DNA from: Deinococcus aquatilis DSM 23025
GTDB lineage: Bacteria; Deinococcota; Deinococci; Deinococcales; Deinococcaceae
Direction: 5' to 3'
DNA: 46,029 nucleotides
Assembly (NCBI RefSeq): GCF_000378445.1
Contig: NZ_KB899734.1
Coordinates: 1 to 46,029, forward strand
Under the pieces are notes generated by a model that did not search any database, was not told the DNA's origin, and worked only from the letters and a program-made list of their open reading frames with translations. Positions 21,133 to 30,538 of the stretch are shown piece by piece. How positions within the stretch are numbered: position 1 is the first letter of the stretch; each line of letters opens with the position of its first letter. The position numbers and the translations under genes were made by a program.

Positions 21133-22047
21133 TCACCACCAGCCCCGCCGCTTGAAATAGTAGGCCAGCAGCCCGCCGATCAGCATGAAGCTGGCCCATG
21201 CCAACGCGTAGCCGTATTTCCACGGCAGCTCGGGCATGTGCTGAAAATTCATGCCCCATACGCCCGCAAGGAAGGTCAGGGGCAAAAAGATGACGCTCAC
21301 GGCGGTCAGGGTTCTCATGACCTCGTTCATGCGCTGGCTTTGCAGGTTCAGGTGCAGGTCAAGCAGGCCGGTGAGGTAGTCGCGCAGGCCGTCCAGATGG
21401 CTGCTGGCGCGGGTAAAACTGTCCTGGGCATCGCGGTAGCGCACCAGATCGGCAGCGGTGCCGGTGGCGTGGCGGCCCAGCAGCGCGGCGGCTTCGCGGG
21501 CATCGGTGGCGAGGCGGCGGGCATGGCTGATCAGGTGCTTGAGATCGAAGACATCCGACACCGGATTCTGTCGCCGCTGCTTGAACACCCGTTCTTCCAG
21601 CGCCTCCACCCGAAGTTCCAGGGCGTCGGCCAGCGTAAAAAAGGTGTCGGCGGTATGGTCGAGCAGCTCATACATGATCTCCTGCGGCGTATTGATGTGC
21701 TCGCGTCCGATCATCTCCCACACGTTCGCCAGCGCCTGCGTGCCGTGCGTGCTGATGGTCACGAGGGCCTGCGGATACATGAAGATGCTCAGGCGCTCGG
21801 TAAAGTCGTCGGGTTCCTGGGGATTCGCCAGACTGCGGATGGTAATGAAGGTGTGCTCGGGGTACTGCTCGGCGCGGCTCCAGTGGCCCTTTTCCAGCGT
21901 GTCTTCCAGCGCCAATTTGTTGATAGAAAAGGCGGCTTGCAGCGCGGCCAACTCGTCCGGGGTCACGTCCTGCACGTCCAGCCAGAGATGCTCACTTTCT
22001 CCGTTCCACTGAAAAAGGCTGCCGTCCAGCCGCTTGGCTTGAATCAT
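21133..22047 (-). CDS. corA: CorA-family magnesium/cobalt transporter
   Basis: A 304-residue CorA protein: cytoplasmic N-terminal domain with [25 protein letters not shown] segment, a long helix rich in charged residues, and two C-terminal membrane helices. The pore signature is [12 protein letters not shown], with the GMN motif and the following acidic loop typical of Mg2+ and Co2+ channels. The C-terminus is basic (YYFKRRGWW). A GGGAG ribosome site lies before ATG 22047. It is not closely similar to the first CorA protein at 10511, so the two are probably old paralogues with different roles. Confidence 0.94.
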   Translation of the reverse strand: MIQAKRLDGSLFQWNGESEHLWLDVQDVTPDELAALQAAFSINKLALEDTLEKGHWSRAEQYPEHTFITIRSLANPQEPDDFTERLSIFMYPQALVTISTHGTQALANVWEMIGREHINTPQEIMYELLDHTADTFFTLADALELRVEALEERVFKQRRQNPVSDVFDLKHLISHARRLATDAREAAALLGRHATGTAADLVRYRDAQDSFTRASSHLDGLRDYLTGLLDLHLNLQSQRMNEVMRTLTAVSVIFLPLTFLAGVWGMNFQHMPELPWKYGYALAWASFMLIGGLLAYYFKRRGWW

Positions 22048-22180
22048 GCTCCCAAGGTAGTGGGTTATAGGTTGTGGGAAGTGGGAAAGGCCATCGGGGA
22101 AAGACAGGTCTATTTTTTGCTCTGCCTTTTTCTACGCCCCACAATCCACGTCCCACCGCTATCCCTTACCCTGTAATCCG

Positions 22181-22555
22181 ATGAACGCATGGGCATGGGT
22201 GGCATTCGGCGGCGCGGTGGGTGCGGTGGCCCGTTACGGCGCGGCGATGGCCCTCGCACCGCTGGCCGCCCGCGCAGGCTTTCCGGCTGGAATTCTGGTG
22301 ATCAATGTGCTGGGGTCGTTCCTGCTGGGCCTCACGGTGGCCCTCGTGGGGCGCGGCGTCTGGCCGGAAGCGGCGCGGTTGGCCTTTGGCACAGGCGTGC
22401 TGGGCGCGTTTACTACGTTCAGTACCTTCAGCGTAGACCTGGATGGCCTCATCGGGCGCGGCGCGGTGGGTACAGCTCTGGCTTATGCGCTGGGCAGCGT
22501 GCTGCTGGGCGTACTGGCGGCGGTGGCAGGGCGGGTGTTGGGGGGCAGGCTGTAG
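22181..22555 (+). CDS. crcB: Fluoride channel Fluc (CrcB)
   Basis: CrcB (Fluc) channels expel fluoride. The 124-residue protein has four hydrophobic segments and the family signs [10 protein letters not shown] near the start, [10 protein letters not shown] in helix 2 and [11 protein letters not shown] in helix 3, where the phenylalanines line the fluoride path. It functions as a dual-topology dimer. TACCCT ends eight bases before ATG 22181, so the message may be leaderless. No fluoride riboswitch was recognised in the 130 bases before it. It is divergent from corA. Confidence 0.94.
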   Translation: MNAWAWVAFGGAVGAVARYGAAMALAPLAARAGFPAGILVINVLGSFLLGLTVALVGRGVWPEAARLAFGTGVLGAFTTFSTFSVDLDGLIGRGAVGTALAYALGSVLLGVLAAVAGRVLGGRL

Positions 22556-22676
22556 GAAGGGACTTTCAGGACGCTTCTGGCCCTGACCAAACCGCTGATG
22601 AAGTGTCCCCCACGCCTTTCCCACTCACCACTGACCACTCACCACTACCCGCCGCTGTACTGTAGCGGCACCAATC

Positions 22677-23885
22677 ATGACTGGAAAAAAACGCCGGACC
22701 AAAGCCGAAGCCACCCGCCCGCCCGAACAGTTTCTGGATCTGGCCGACGTGCTGACCTACGTGGGTCAGGTCATCGCGCGGGGCGTGCCGGGGGCCATCT
22801 GGGTGCGGGCCGAGATTGCCAGCCTCACGGATCGCCGCCACCTGTACATGGATCTGGTGCAACTGGGCGAGGAGGGCGAGGTCGCCAAGTGCCGCGCCAC
22901 CGTGTGGGCACGTGAACGCTTCGCGCTGGAAGGCAAGTTTCGCCGCGCCACCGGGGGCACCTTCACGGCGGGCCTGAAAGTGCTGCTGTTCTGCACCGCC
23001 GAATTTCACCCGCAATACGGATTCTCGCTGAATGTGCTGGATGTATCGCCCGAATTTACCCTCGGAGACGCGGCGGTCCGGCTGGACGCCCTGCGCGAAC
23101 AGTTGGTACGGGAAGGCGTCTACGGCCTGAATCGCCTGTTGCCCGCCCCCACCGACTTTGCGCGAGTGGCCGTGATCAGCCCGGAAGGGGCGGCGGGTCT
23201 GGGCGACTTCCGGCGAGAAACAGACCCGCTGGAGGCCGCGGGGGTCATCCAATTCATCTATCTGGAAGCCACCTTTCAGGGCCGGGACGCCTCGGGCAGC
23301 CTGACGCGGGCCATTGCAAAGGCGCGGGCCGCACACGCCGAGGCTCCTGTTGACGCGCTGGTGGTCATCCGGGGCGGCGGGGCCGTGACCGATCTGGCAT
23401 GGCTGAATGATCTGGACGTGACCCGTGCGCTGGCGACCTTTCCGGCCCCCGTGATCACCGGACTGGGCCACGCCCGCGACGATACCCTGCCCGACGAGGT
23501 GGCCCACACCCGCACCGACACGCCCAGCAAGGCCGCTGCTCTGATCGTGGGTGTAGTGGCCGCCGCCGCTGCACAGGCCCAGGAAGATGCCCGTTCCATC
23601 CGCGCCCATGCCCGCGACATTCTGGTCGACGCTGCCGCCGCCGCAGAGTGGGCGCTTGACCGTACCCGCACCGCCGCCCTGCGCCAGGCCGACGCCGCCC
23701 ACGCCCACACCGATGCCCTGATGCGCCAAGCCTTGGGCCTCACACCCGCCCGCACGCTGCAACGTGGCTACGCTCTGGTCCGCAACGCGGCAGGCCAACC
23801 CATCACCCGCGCCGCCCAGATCGGCCCCAGCGAACGCCTGACACTGGAGTTTCAGGACGGGGAGCGGAAAGTGGTGAGCGAGTAA
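22677..23885 (+). CDS. xseA: Exodeoxyribonuclease VII large subunit
   Basis: XseA with XseB degrades single-stranded DNA from both ends. The 402-residue protein has an N-terminal OB fold ([21 protein letters not shown]), the catalytic core with [16 protein letters not shown] and [17 protein letters not shown], then [30 protein letters not shown], and an alanine-rich coiled coil to the end. All usual motifs are present. ATG 22677 has no clear ribosome site. No xseB is seen in the window. Confidence 0.96.
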   Translation: MTGKKRRTKAEATRPPEQFLDLADVLTYVGQVIARGVPGAIWVRAEIASLTDRRHLYMDLVQLGEEGEVAKCRATVWARERFALEGKFRRATGGTFTAGLKVLLFCTAEFHPQYGFSLNVLDVSPEFTLGDAAVRLDALREQLVREGVYGLNRLLPAPTDFARVAVISPEGAAGLGDFRRETDPLEAAGVIQFIYLEATFQGRDASGSLTRAIAKARAAHAEAPVDALVVIRGGGAVTDLAWLNDLDVTRALATFPAPVITGLGHARDDTLPDEVAHTRTDTPSKAAALIVGVVAAAAAQAQEDARSIRAHARDILVDAAAAAEWALDRTRTAALRQADAAHAHTDALMRQALGLTPARTLQRGYALVRNAAGQPITRAAQIGPSERLTLEFQDGERKVVSE

Positions 23886-23949
23886 GTGGACAGAGTACCT
23901 AAATAGACCTTTCAATAGATAAACAGTCCCACTTCTACAGGAGATACGC

Positions 23950-24534
23950 TTGACAACTTTAGAATTTTACAAAAATGATCCTATTCACATTGCCATCAGT
24001 AATTTAGAGACCGGAAAAGCCGCCTTGTATGGCTTGATTTTATTGAAAACAGTCAGGCAATATCCATCTTGCGTGGCCGTGAGTTCCAGCTTTTTGGCTA
24101 GATACAATGGGACTATAGATTTACATATAAAAAGAATATTCCATACTACCCCCGCCCCCTCTTGGCAAGATATGATGCAGACCTATGAAGGTTTGCTGGA
24201 TGAGGCTATTGAGTTGGGCGACAATGCACTGGAATCCTGCATATGTATCCCTCATTACTTGGCGAGCTTCGAAGTCAATGGAGATTTAAACAACATACTC
24301 TACGCGAATGTTAGCTTTTTAGGCTTTTGCGATTATATAAGCCAAGAATATGAAATCAAGGAAAGAAGACCCTCAGAAGCAAGAATTGCGTCCAGCAAAA
24401 CAATGAGTGCATACAGAGTCTTGACGAATCAACTCATTCTTTCTCTCAATACTGATGGAGTCACAGATCCTAATCTGCTTGAAAAGCTATCTGACCATTT
24501 CCGTGAAACCATCAGAGATTTCTTAGTTTCTTAA
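23950..24534 (+). CDS. AT-rich orphan protein
   Basis: A 194-residue protein that I do not recognise. It starts with TTG at 23950 after AGGAGA. Base use is strikingly unlike its neighbours: many codons end in A or T (AAT, TTA, ATA, AAA), while the flanking genes end in G or C. It has no signal peptide or membrane helix; it is probably helical and cytoplasmic, with a cysteine pair in SCICIP. The composition points to recent acquisition, perhaps with a phage or defence function, but nothing in the sequence shows its role. The frame is open over its whole length, which supports a real gene. Confidence 0.7.
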   Translation: MTTLEFYKNDPIHIAISNLETGKAALYGLILLKTVRQYPSCVAVSSSFLARYNGTIDLHIKRIFHTTPAPSWQDMMQTYEGLLDEAIELGDNALESCICIPHYLASFEVNGDLNNILYANVSFLGFCDYISQEYEIKERRPSEARIASSKTMSAYRVLTNQLILSLNTDGVTDPNLLEKLSDHFRETIRDFLVS

Positions 24535-24582
24535 TTGGCTCTAGTTTTTGTCAGAAAGCATAATTTTTTTACTTCCCACTCT

Positions 24583-25458
24583 CTACTCCCCCTCCACAAT
24601 TTCCCGCCCATCATCGCTGATCCAGTCGCTCCAAGATCCGGCGTAGAGGCGGTTTTCTGCGCCCAGTGGCACGCCTGCCAGTTCGCGGGCCAGCAGATTG
24701 GGCGTGGCGCTTACGCCGCTGCCGCAGTAGGTGATGGTGGGGGCATCAGCGGCGTTCAGGCGCTCGGCCTGCTCTGGCCCGCTACGGAAGGTGCCCGCCG
24801 GGGTCAGTGCACCGGTCCAGTCACGGTTCACGGCTCCGGGGATGTGTCCGGCTTTCTTGTCTATCGGCTCGGTTTCGCCCCGGTAGCGGGCAGGGGCGCG
24901 GGAATCGATCAGCAGGGTGGAACCGTCGCGGGCCTGCACATCCTGCGCGGTAGCGACCAGTTCGGGGCGCACCTGGGGCGTGAAGGTGCTGGGCGTGACC
25001 GGGGCCTCATCGGTGGTGGCCTCTCCGCCCGCTGCTAGATAAGCGGGCCAGCCGCCGTCCAGCACATACACCTCGGCATGCCCCAGCCAGCGCAGCAGCC
25101 ACCACGCCCGCGCCGCGTAAAAGCCCTGCCCGGTACTGGGATCGTCGTAGGCCACCACGGTGCTGCCGTTGTCTATGCCCGCCGCGCCCAGCCACGCCGC
25201 CAACTCCTCGGGATCGGGCAGGGGATGACGGCCACCCGCGCCGCCTTCCTGCACCGGGCCGCTGAGGTCGGTTTCCAGATCGGCGTACACCGCGCCCGGA
25301 ATGTGCCCGCCCATGTACGCAAAACGCCCCACCAACGGATCAGACAGGGCGTAGCGGCAGTCCAGCACCCTGACCTGCGGGTCGGCCAGATGTTCCAGCA
25401 GCCATCCGGCAGACTTGAGCGGAGAGGGCAGGCCAGCAACAATCTTGGCGTCGGTCAT
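24583..25458 (-). CDS. Thiosulfate/3-mercaptopyruvate sulfurtransferase
   Basis: A 291-residue enzyme of two rhodanese domains. The first (about residues 1-140) is catalytically silent; the second has the active-site cysteine in the loop [11 protein letters not shown]. Conserved GHIPGAV segments occur in both halves ([27 protein letters not shown]). The loop resembles 3-mercaptopyruvate sulfurtransferase (CGSGVTA) more than thiosulfate sulfurtransferase (CRKG). It moves a sulfane sulfur to cyanide or thiols. TAGGCT ends seven bases before ATG 25458, which suggests a leaderless message. Module B, a promoter with a hairpin, lies 41 bases upstream. Confidence 0.92.
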   Translation of the reverse strand: MTDAKIVAGLPSPLKSAGWLLEHLADPQVRVLDCRYALSDPLVGRFAYMGGHIPGAVYADLETDLSGPVQEGGAGGRHPLPDPEELAAWLGAAGIDNGSTVVAYDDPSTGQGFYAARAWWLLRWLGHAEVYVLDGGWPAYLAAGGEATTDEAPVTPSTFTPQVRPELVATAQDVQARDGSTLLIDSRAPARYRGETEPIDKKAGHIPGAVNRDWTGALTPAGTFRSGPEQAERLNAADAPTITYCGSGVSATPNLLARELAGVPLGAENRLYAGSWSDWISDDGREIVEGE

Positions 25459-25498
25459 GCCCGCTAGCCTACAACGGCAGGCCGGGAAGAGAGAAAAC

Positions 25499-25561
25499 AA
25501 AAAATCCGCCCTGCTCGGACGGTGATAAGTTAAATATAGCGTGCTATGCAGGCAAAGTCAA
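25499..25561 (-). promoter_or_regulatory. Promoter-hairpin module B
   Basis: On the minus strand: TTGACT (25561-25556), a 17-base spacer with CTGCAT at its positions 5 to 10, TATATT (25538-25533), then after 10 bases CCGTCC-GAGCA-GGGCGG (25522-25506) and ATTTTTTG. The 17-base hairpin is identical to module A. It points at the sulfurtransferase gene 41 bases further on. The transcript would be about 30 bases if it stops at the hairpin. Confidence 0.8.
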
Positions 25562-25737
25562 ACCCATACGCTGTGACCAGAAAACCTCATCCTGCACGTC
25601 AGTTTTCTTCAGGCGTTTCCCAGTGCCTTGCATAGACTGAGGCCAACTGCTCAGGCCGCCGCCTGCGGTTTTTGCAAGTCGAAAGACGCCATTGACTCGG
25701 CCTCTTCCGCATGTCCCAGAAGTCATGTCCTGCAACC

Positions 25738-25777
25738 AAAAAAGAACACCTACCCCCAGCCAGAGCCGGAAGGTAGG
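25738..25777 (-). terminator. Terminator of the ferredoxin gene
   Basis: On the minus strand CCTACC and GGTAGG form a stem with an internal GCCGG/CTGGC-like extension, followed by TGTTCTTTTTT. The rest of the spacer (25562-25737) has only a weak minus-strand frame of about 60 codons, starting MTSGTCGRG, which I do not accept as a gene. Confidence 0.75.
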
Positions 25778-25797
25778 CGACACGAACGAAGCGGTTC

Positions 25798-26034
25798 TTA
25801 CAGGCCGAAGTAGGCGCGGTTCTTGACGATGAATTCGGTTTCGCCGCCCGGCACGTCTTCTTCGGGGTAGATGGCGCTGACAGGGCAGGCAGGCACGCAC
25901 GCGCCGCAGTCAATGCACTCGTCGGGGTGGATCAGGAACTGGTCGCCTGCGTCGTAGATGCACTCTACGGGGCAAACTTCGGTGCAGGCGTTGTCCTTGA
26001 CACCAATGCAGGGGCTGACGATGACATGAGGCAT
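25798..26034 (-). CDS. 7Fe ferredoxin
   Basis: A 78-residue bacterial-type ferredoxin that carries electrons in the cytoplasm. Cysteines follow the seven-iron pattern: C-x7-C-x3-CP in CIGVKDNACTEVCPVECIY for the 3Fe-4S cluster and C-x2-C-x2-C-x3-CP in CIDCGACVPACPV for the 4Fe-4S cluster. The C-terminus EEDVPGGETEFIVKN is the usual extension in Thermus and Deinococcus. The start ATG 26034 has a leaderless promoter. No redox partner gene is adjacent. Confidence 0.96.
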   Translation of the reverse strand: MPHVIVSPCIGVKDNACTEVCPVECIYDAGDQFLIHPDECIDCGACVPACPVSAIYPEEDVPGGETEFIVKNRAYFGL

Positions 26035-26041
26035 GCCAGAC

Positions 26042-26070
26042 AGTATGCACAGCGCCGGGGGAAGTGACAA
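26042..26070 (-). promoter_or_regulatory. Leaderless ferredoxin promoter
   Basis: TTGTCA (26070-26065), a 17-base spacer and CATACT (26047-26042), ending seven bases before the ATG. Confidence 0.7.
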
Positions 26071-26206
26071 GGGCAAAGCCCCCCAACGGAGTTGTACCGG
26101 ACTAGTCAGGTTTTGTCCGTGCGGGTGCGGAAAAATCCGAGCTTAGAGGTCGGGATTGCCCAGCGCGGGGTAGATGGAATGCAGAACAGGGCCAGGAGAG
26201 GGCGAT

Positions 26207-27031
26207 CTACTGGGCTGCCCCAGAATATTGATCAGTAAAATGTGCCTCAGCCAGGTGCAGGTCCTCTTCTTTGTCTACATCGGTGCCCACAGCGGCGTGG
26301 GGCGTCAGGAGGGCGTGAACGGGCACGCCCAGCAGCGCAGCCACCTTGGATTCCAGCCGCGCCACCGTCAGTTGCCCGGTCAGCAGCCTCAGCAGGATAC
26401 CCGGCCCGATCAGGCCCGCCAGTTTCAGAGGTGCTTTGCGGGCAGCCAGCACATCGCGCAGGCGCGGCAAGAATTGGCCGATGAGGGCCGGGTCGAGCAT
26501 AAACAGGTTGCCGCCCGTAAACGTGCCGTCTTTCAGGCGGGCGTAGGTACGCTTCACTCCTGGATAGGCGGCCTCGCAGACCTCACGCCGCACCACCGGA
26601 TACACCAACGCGGCGTCGGCGGGGGTGGCGTCCAGTACGTCGCGCACCTGATCTGCCGTGAGCAGCGGAATATCGGCAGTGACCACCAGCACACGCTCGC
26701 CCACGCCCGCTGCCAGAGCCTCTACACCAGCCTCCAGATTGCCCAGCAACGTGCCGTGATCGGTCACGCGCAGGGCAATCATGGCGTCCATCTCGGGAGT
26801 CGTGGGGCCGACATAAGCAATCCGCTCCACGCGCCCGCTGCCGTGCAGGGCACGCAGGACATGCAGCGCCATCGGCTGGCCCGCCACCGGAATCAGCGCC
26901 TTGACCTTCACGCCGTGCGCCGCTGCAAAAGGATCGCCGGGATCGCCGCCGCCCAGTACCACGGCACTCCAGCGCACCGCCGAGGCCGCCGCAGGGGGGG
27001 CGTCACTTGTCACGCGCTCAGGTTGACTCAT
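26207..27031 (-). CDS. MobA-like nucleotidyltransferase
   Basis: A 274-residue protein of the NTP-transferase fold. It has [16 protein letters not shown] and [16 protein letters not shown], which match the G-rich loop and lysine of the family, and [14 protein letters not shown] with the metal-binding aspartate, as in MobA and IspD. It ends with a segment [18 protein letters not shown] that is also typical (DVDTPEDL). The exact substrate, whether a sugar phosphate, a cofactor or a lipid precursor, is not clear. ATG 27031 is supported by TACCCT eight bases upstream. It is not in an obvious operon. Confidence 0.8.
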   Translation of the reverse strand: MSQPERVTSDAPPAAASAVRWSAVVLGGGDPGDPFAAAHGVKVKALIPVAGQPMALHVLRALHGSGRVERIAYVGPTTPEMDAMIALRVTDHGTLLGNLEAGVEALAAGVGERVLVVTADIPLLTADQVRDVLDATPADAALVYPVVRREVCEAAYPGVKRTYARLKDGTFTGGNLFMLDPALIGQFLPRLRDVLAARKAPLKLAGLIGPGILLRLLTGQLTVARLESKVAALLGVPVHALLTPHAAVGTDVDKEEDLHLAEAHFTDQYSGAAQ

Positions 27032-27217
27032 CTGGGTCAAGGGTAGCAGGGACAAGACAGTGAGTCTGAACGGGTGTTTATATCAGTCGTCTGAGAGCCT
27101 GAGCTGAAGAAGCGCTGAGTTGCCGCACACAGGGGATCAATGAGCAACGAGGGTCGCTCTTTCGCGGCCCGCTTCAGTTCATTCCTGATGCTGTGGAGGC
27201 ATGTTGACCGACACACC

Positions 27218-28612
27218 CTACCCCGGCAGATACAGTCTTGCGGTGAAGCCTGCTGCGGGCGTACTTGCCAGCGTCAGGGTTCCTCCGTGCAGTTCGGCGG
27301 CGCGGCGCACGATAGCCAGCCCCAATCCGTGCCCCTCGCCGCTGCGGGCCGCGTCGGGGCGGTAAAAGGCTTCGCCCAGGCGGGCCAACACCTCGGAAGA
27401 TACGCCGGGGCCGTCATCCTGAACGGTGATGCTCGCGCCCCCGGCCTCGGCCTCCACGCTGACGGTGATGGTGGCTCCGGGCGCGTGCCGCACAGCATTC
27501 ATGGTCAGGTTCCAGATGGCCTGACCCAGTAATACCCGATCTCCCTGCACCGATACCGGCGCGGGGGCCAGCAGATCCACGTCGGCTTCAGGCGAGAGTT
27601 CTCGGGCACGGTCTACGGCGTCGGCGGCCAGATCGCGCAGGGGCACGGGCGCACGCCCCATCGCCTCGGCATCGCGTGCCAACAGCAGCAGATGATTGGT
27701 GAGGGTGGCAAGGCGGTTCATATCGGTGCCCACCTCGCGCAGTTCGTCGCGGTAGCGGGCCGCATCCCGGTCACGGGCCAGAGTGCCTTCGACCCGCGCC
27801 TGTACAGCCGCCAACGGACTGCGGAGATCGTGCGCGGCAGCCCGCAAAAAAGCCTGTTCGCGTTCTCGGGCATCGGCTAGGCCTGCGAATGTCCCCTGCA
27901 AGGTTAGGGCCAGCCGCGCCAATTCGTCACGCTGTCCGGCTCCGGGAACTGGCCGCCGCAGATCACCCCCTGCACCGATGTCCCGCGCCGCCCCTTCCAG
28001 CGCCCGCACGGGCCGCAGCAGCCGTCCAGCCACGCCCCAACCGACGGCCAAAGACAGCAGCAGTGCGGCGGGAAGCAGCCAGGCCAACGCCCGCCCGAAG
28101 GCCCGCTGCGCCTCGGTCAACGCCTGTGCATCAGAAGCCACCGCCAACGTGATGTCCGTTCCCGAGTCGCGCCCCGGCCCCCGCGCCCGCACGCCGCGCA
28201 CCGCAATCAATTGGTCGTTCAGGCGGTACAGGTTGTCTTTGAGATTCAGGGCCACTCCTGCGGGAAAGTTGGCCGTCTGAACCTGGGACATCACACCCAA
28301 CTGCACCGACACCAGCCGCAGTTCCAGGTTGCGGGTCTGCGGATTGCCATTCACGATCCGTTCCAGATCGGCTACCGTCACCTCCACCACGCCCAGCCCC
28401 AGCGGGCCAGCGGCGCGGCCCAGTGCTCCTTCGACCCGCTCCTGCACGGCGCTGACCGCACTCAGCAGACGGTCTTGCTGCGAGCGCAACAGGAAGCCGT
28501 TGACCGTTACATACAGTCCGCCCGCCACCAACGCCACCGCCAGACCCGTTGCCAGCGCCGCCCACAGTGCCAACCGCGCCCGCAGGGTCAGGGCAGGCCA
28601 GTTCAGAGACAT
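27218..28612 (-). CDS. Sensor histidine kinase
   Basis: A 464-residue two-component sensor. Order: membrane helix 1 (LWAALATGLAVALVAGGLYV), a periplasmic domain of about 130 residues, membrane helix 2 (LAWLLPAALLLSLAVGWGVA), HAMP (RLLRPVRALEGAARDIGAGG), the phospho-acceptor histidine in AAAHDLRSPLAAVQAR, the N box NLTMNAVRHA, G1 QDDGPGVSSEV and G2 GHGLGLAIVRR. The signal is unknown. ATG 28612 follows GGGAG. It is the second gene of a two-gene unit with the response regulator, 43 bases after it. Confidence 0.95.
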   Translation of the reverse strand: MSLNWPALTLRARLALWAALATGLAVALVAGGLYVTVNGFLLRSQQDRLLSAVSAVQERVEGALGRAAGPLGLGVVEVTVADLERIVNGNPQTRNLELRLVSVQLGVMSQVQTANFPAGVALNLKDNLYRLNDQLIAVRGVRARGPGRDSGTDITLAVASDAQALTEAQRAFGRALAWLLPAALLLSLAVGWGVAGRLLRPVRALEGAARDIGAGGDLRRPVPGAGQRDELARLALTLQGTFAGLADAREREQAFLRAAAHDLRSPLAAVQARVEGTLARDRDAARYRDELREVGTDMNRLATLTNHLLLLARDAEAMGRAPVPLRDLAADAVDRARELSPEADVDLLAPAPVSVQGDRVLLGQAIWNLTMNAVRHAPGATITVSVEAEAGGASITVQDDGPGVSSEVLARLGEAFYRPDAARSGEGHGLGLAIVRRAAELHGGTLTLASTPAAGFTARLYLPG

Positions 28613-28655
28613 ACACTCCCGCCACAGAAGCGAGGCCGCGCCGCCCGCAGCCCCC

Positions 28656-29318
28656 TCATTTCTCGACCCGGTAGCCGCGCCCCCGCTCGCTGGAAATGAC
28701 CTCCTGCGCCAGCTTGCGCCGCACGTAGCGCACGTATACGTCCACGATTCGGGCCTCTCCCTCAAACTCTGGCCCCCACACCCGGTCCAGCAGTTCCTCG
28801 CGGGTAAACCAGCGTTCAGGGGCCAGTGCCAGCACCTCGATCAGGGCGTATTCGCGCCCAGTCACCGCCACTTCTTCGCTATCCCAGGCCACCGTGCGGG
28901 CCACCGTATCCACCACGCCGCGCCCCGCTGCAAACGCCAGCCTCGGCGCACCCTGCCCCCGCTCTCGGCGCGACAGGGCACGCAGGGTCGCCAGCAGTTC
29001 GGGCATGGCAAACGGCTTGACAAGGTAGGCGTCTCCGCCCAGATCCAGCCCCTGTACCCTGTCGCCCAACTCGCCCCGCGCCGTCAGGAACAGGATGGCC
29101 GAATCCACCTCGGCCCCACGCAGTTGCCGCGCCACCTCGAAACCGTCCAGACCGGGCAACATCACGTCCAGCACCAGGAGGGAATAGTCGCCCAGCATGG
29201 CAGCTTCCAGACCCTCCGGCCCAGTCTGCGCCCAAGTCACCACGTAGCCCGCCTCCCGTAGTGCCTCCCGCGTCGGCTCGGCAATGCGGGGGTCGTCTTC
29301 TACAAGCAGCAGTCTCAT
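28656..29318 (-). CDS. OmpR-family response regulator
   Basis: A 220-residue regulator. The receiver has the acidic pair EDD near residue 7, the phospho-acceptor aspartate in [13 protein letters not shown], the Thr in LTAR and the Lys in [11 protein letters not shown]. The C-terminal winged helix has LTxxEYxLLExLA-like [31 protein letters not shown] and ends RGRGYRVEK. It would bind DNA upstream of its targets. It is transcribed before and with the sensor kinase. Confidence 0.96.
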   Translation of the reverse strand: MRLLLVEDDPRIAEPTREALREAGYVVTWAQTGPEGLEAAMLGDYSLLVLDVMLPGLDGFEVARQLRGAEVDSAILFLTARGELGDRVQGLDLGGDAYLVKPFAMPELLATLRALSRRERGQGAPRLAFAAGRGVVDTVARTVAWDSEEVAVTGREYALIEVLALAPERWFTREELLDRVWGPEFEGEARIVDVYVRYVRRKLAQEVISSERGRGYRVEK

Positions 29319-29438
29319 CGGGGGAGCCTCATACAGCTCTCAGTGTAGGCGCGGCGGTTAGGGGTGGGTTAAGCGGCATTGAGCGGCAGGCAGCAAAAGT
29401 GCTGATGGGAAGAAACTGTTTCCTGTCAGATAAACCAA

Positions 29439-29801
29439 TTACCCGCCTAAGCTCCGCACCACCCCCCACACCAGCAGCACCACACCCAACACCAACGCTG
29501 CACCCAGCGCAGGCAGCAGCCAGGGCAGGCGGCGCTGCATTCCGGCGCTGCGGGCGCGGGCATCGTACAGCACGGGCGCGGGCAGGCTGCGGGCAGCGAG
29601 GGCCAGAATCGTGGGCACGATCACCAGATCGTCTCCCAGACCCAGAAAGGGGGTCAGGTCGGGCAGCAGGTCCAGCGGGCTGACGGCATAGATGATGGCG
29701 ATCAGCGCGGCGGCTTTGGCAGGCAGCGGCGTTCGGCGGTCACCGAGGGCGAACAGCAGGGCCAGGGCGTCACGCCAGATGGGACGAATGCGGGCAATCA
29801 C
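29439..29801 (-). CDS. DUF1232 membrane protein
   Basis: A 120-residue protein with the DUF1232 motif KAAALIAIIYAVSPLDLLPD (a hydrophobic stretch ending in the conserved SPLDLLPD) and a second membrane helix near the end (LPALGAALVLGVVLLVWGVV). Function is unknown. The GTG start at 29801 (VIARIRPIWRD) was chosen because the family homology starts there; the residues encoded further upstream are not convincing and belong to the rplU leader region. Confidence 0.75.
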   Translation of the reverse strand: MIARIRPIWRDALALLFALGDRRTPLPAKAAALIAIIYAVSPLDLLPDLTPFLGLGDDLVIVPTILALAARSLPAPVLYDARARSAGMQRRLPWLLPALGAALVLGVVLLVWGVVRSLGG

Positions 29802-29874
29802 GCCCACAGATACGGGGTCTGACACCCCAGAGTTGCAAGGGGCCGGGAGGCATCTGCTATTCTGCCGGGTAGTC

Positions 29875-30026
29875 GTGGCCGCCCTCAGGTGCGCCGCGCC
29901 GGAGGCCACAGCAATATGACTCGCATCACGCGAGCCGTCGTGTACCGCGAGGACACGTTCAGGAACGGAAACTGCAACCATCATCCAACATCCAGCCCTC
30001 ACGGGTTGGCCCTGCCGCGTGCAGGG
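29875..30026 (+). other. Hairpin-rich region between DUF1232 and rplU
   Basis: In 29802-30224 (about 420 bases) no protein gene is recognised. It has consecutive stems on the plus strand: GTGGCC/GGCCAC (29875-29909), CTCGC-ATCAC-GCGAG (29920-29934), CGTGT/ACACG (29939-29957) and CCCTGC-CGCGT-GCAGGG (30010-30026). They lie upstream of the rplU promoter, so they are not in its leader. A small RNA on either strand is possible; I could not match any known family. Confidence 0.35.
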
Positions 30027-30113
30027 AGGTCTTTCTGTACAGAAACCGTGTTGACCCCGATGTTTGCGACCCGTTCCGGCCTCCAGTCCGGTTCGGGGAT
30101 GTTTGCATGATTC

Positions 30114-30142
30114 TGGCAGGCCGCCCCGAGATGTGTTAAAGT
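30114..30142 (+). promoter_or_regulatory. rplU promoter
   Basis: TGGCAG (30114-30119), a 17-base spacer and TAAAGT (30137-30142). Same layout as the rpsF promoter. The leader would be about 75 bases. Confidence 0.6.
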
Positions 30143-30224
30143 CTTTGCTTGGTGACCCGCGTATGTGGGTGAGCAGCACCCGCCCGGCAGCGTTCCGGGG
30201 CGGGGACAGCAGGAGGAACGACCG

Positions 30225-30527
30225 ATGTTTGCAATTATTCAAACGGGCGGCAAGCAGTACCGCGTGCAGGAAGGCGACGTCTTGCGCGTTGAGAACCTGA
30301 AGGCCGAAGCGGGCGACAAGATGGACCTCAAGCCCCTCTTTGTGGGCGGCGACAATGCCCTGTTCGGTGACGCTGTGGGCGGCTACACCGTGGAAGCCGA
30401 AGTTGTGGCGCACGGACGCGGCGACAAGATCTACGTCCGCAAGTACAAGAGCGGCGTGCAGTTCCGTAAGCGCACCGGCCACCGTCAGGGCTTTACGGCC
30501 ATCAAAATTCTGGGCATCAAAGGGTAA
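30225..30527 (+). CDS. rplU: 50S ribosomal protein L21
   Basis: L21 binds 23S rRNA in the large subunit. The 100-residue product starts [18 protein letters not shown] and holds the conserved [20 protein letters not shown] and [15 protein letters not shown] precedes ATG 30225. It opens the conserved rplU-rpmA-obg set; rpmA starts 11 bases after its stop. Confidence 0.98.
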   Translation: MFAIIQTGGKQYRVQEGDVLRVENLKAEAGDKMDLKPLFVGGDNALFGDAVGGYTVEAEVVAHGRGDKIYVRKYKSGVQFRKRTGHRQGFTAIKILGIKG

Positions 30528-30538
30528 GGTGAACTGAA

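Noticed and set aside
22048..22180. Fluoride riboswitch before crcB
   Set aside because: The conserved GATGG...GUUCC core and pseudoknot partners were not found, and a -10 box eight bases before the ATG suggests a leaderless mRNA.
25544..25740. Minus-strand frame of about 60 codons (MTSGTCGRG start) between sulfurtransferase and ferredoxin
   Set aside because: No ribosome site, low-quality composition, and it runs through the promoter of module B.
26100..26206. Terminator of the nucleotidyltransferase gene
   Set aside because: Only a four-base stem (CCGA/TCGG) before ATTTTT is seen on the minus strand, too weak to call.
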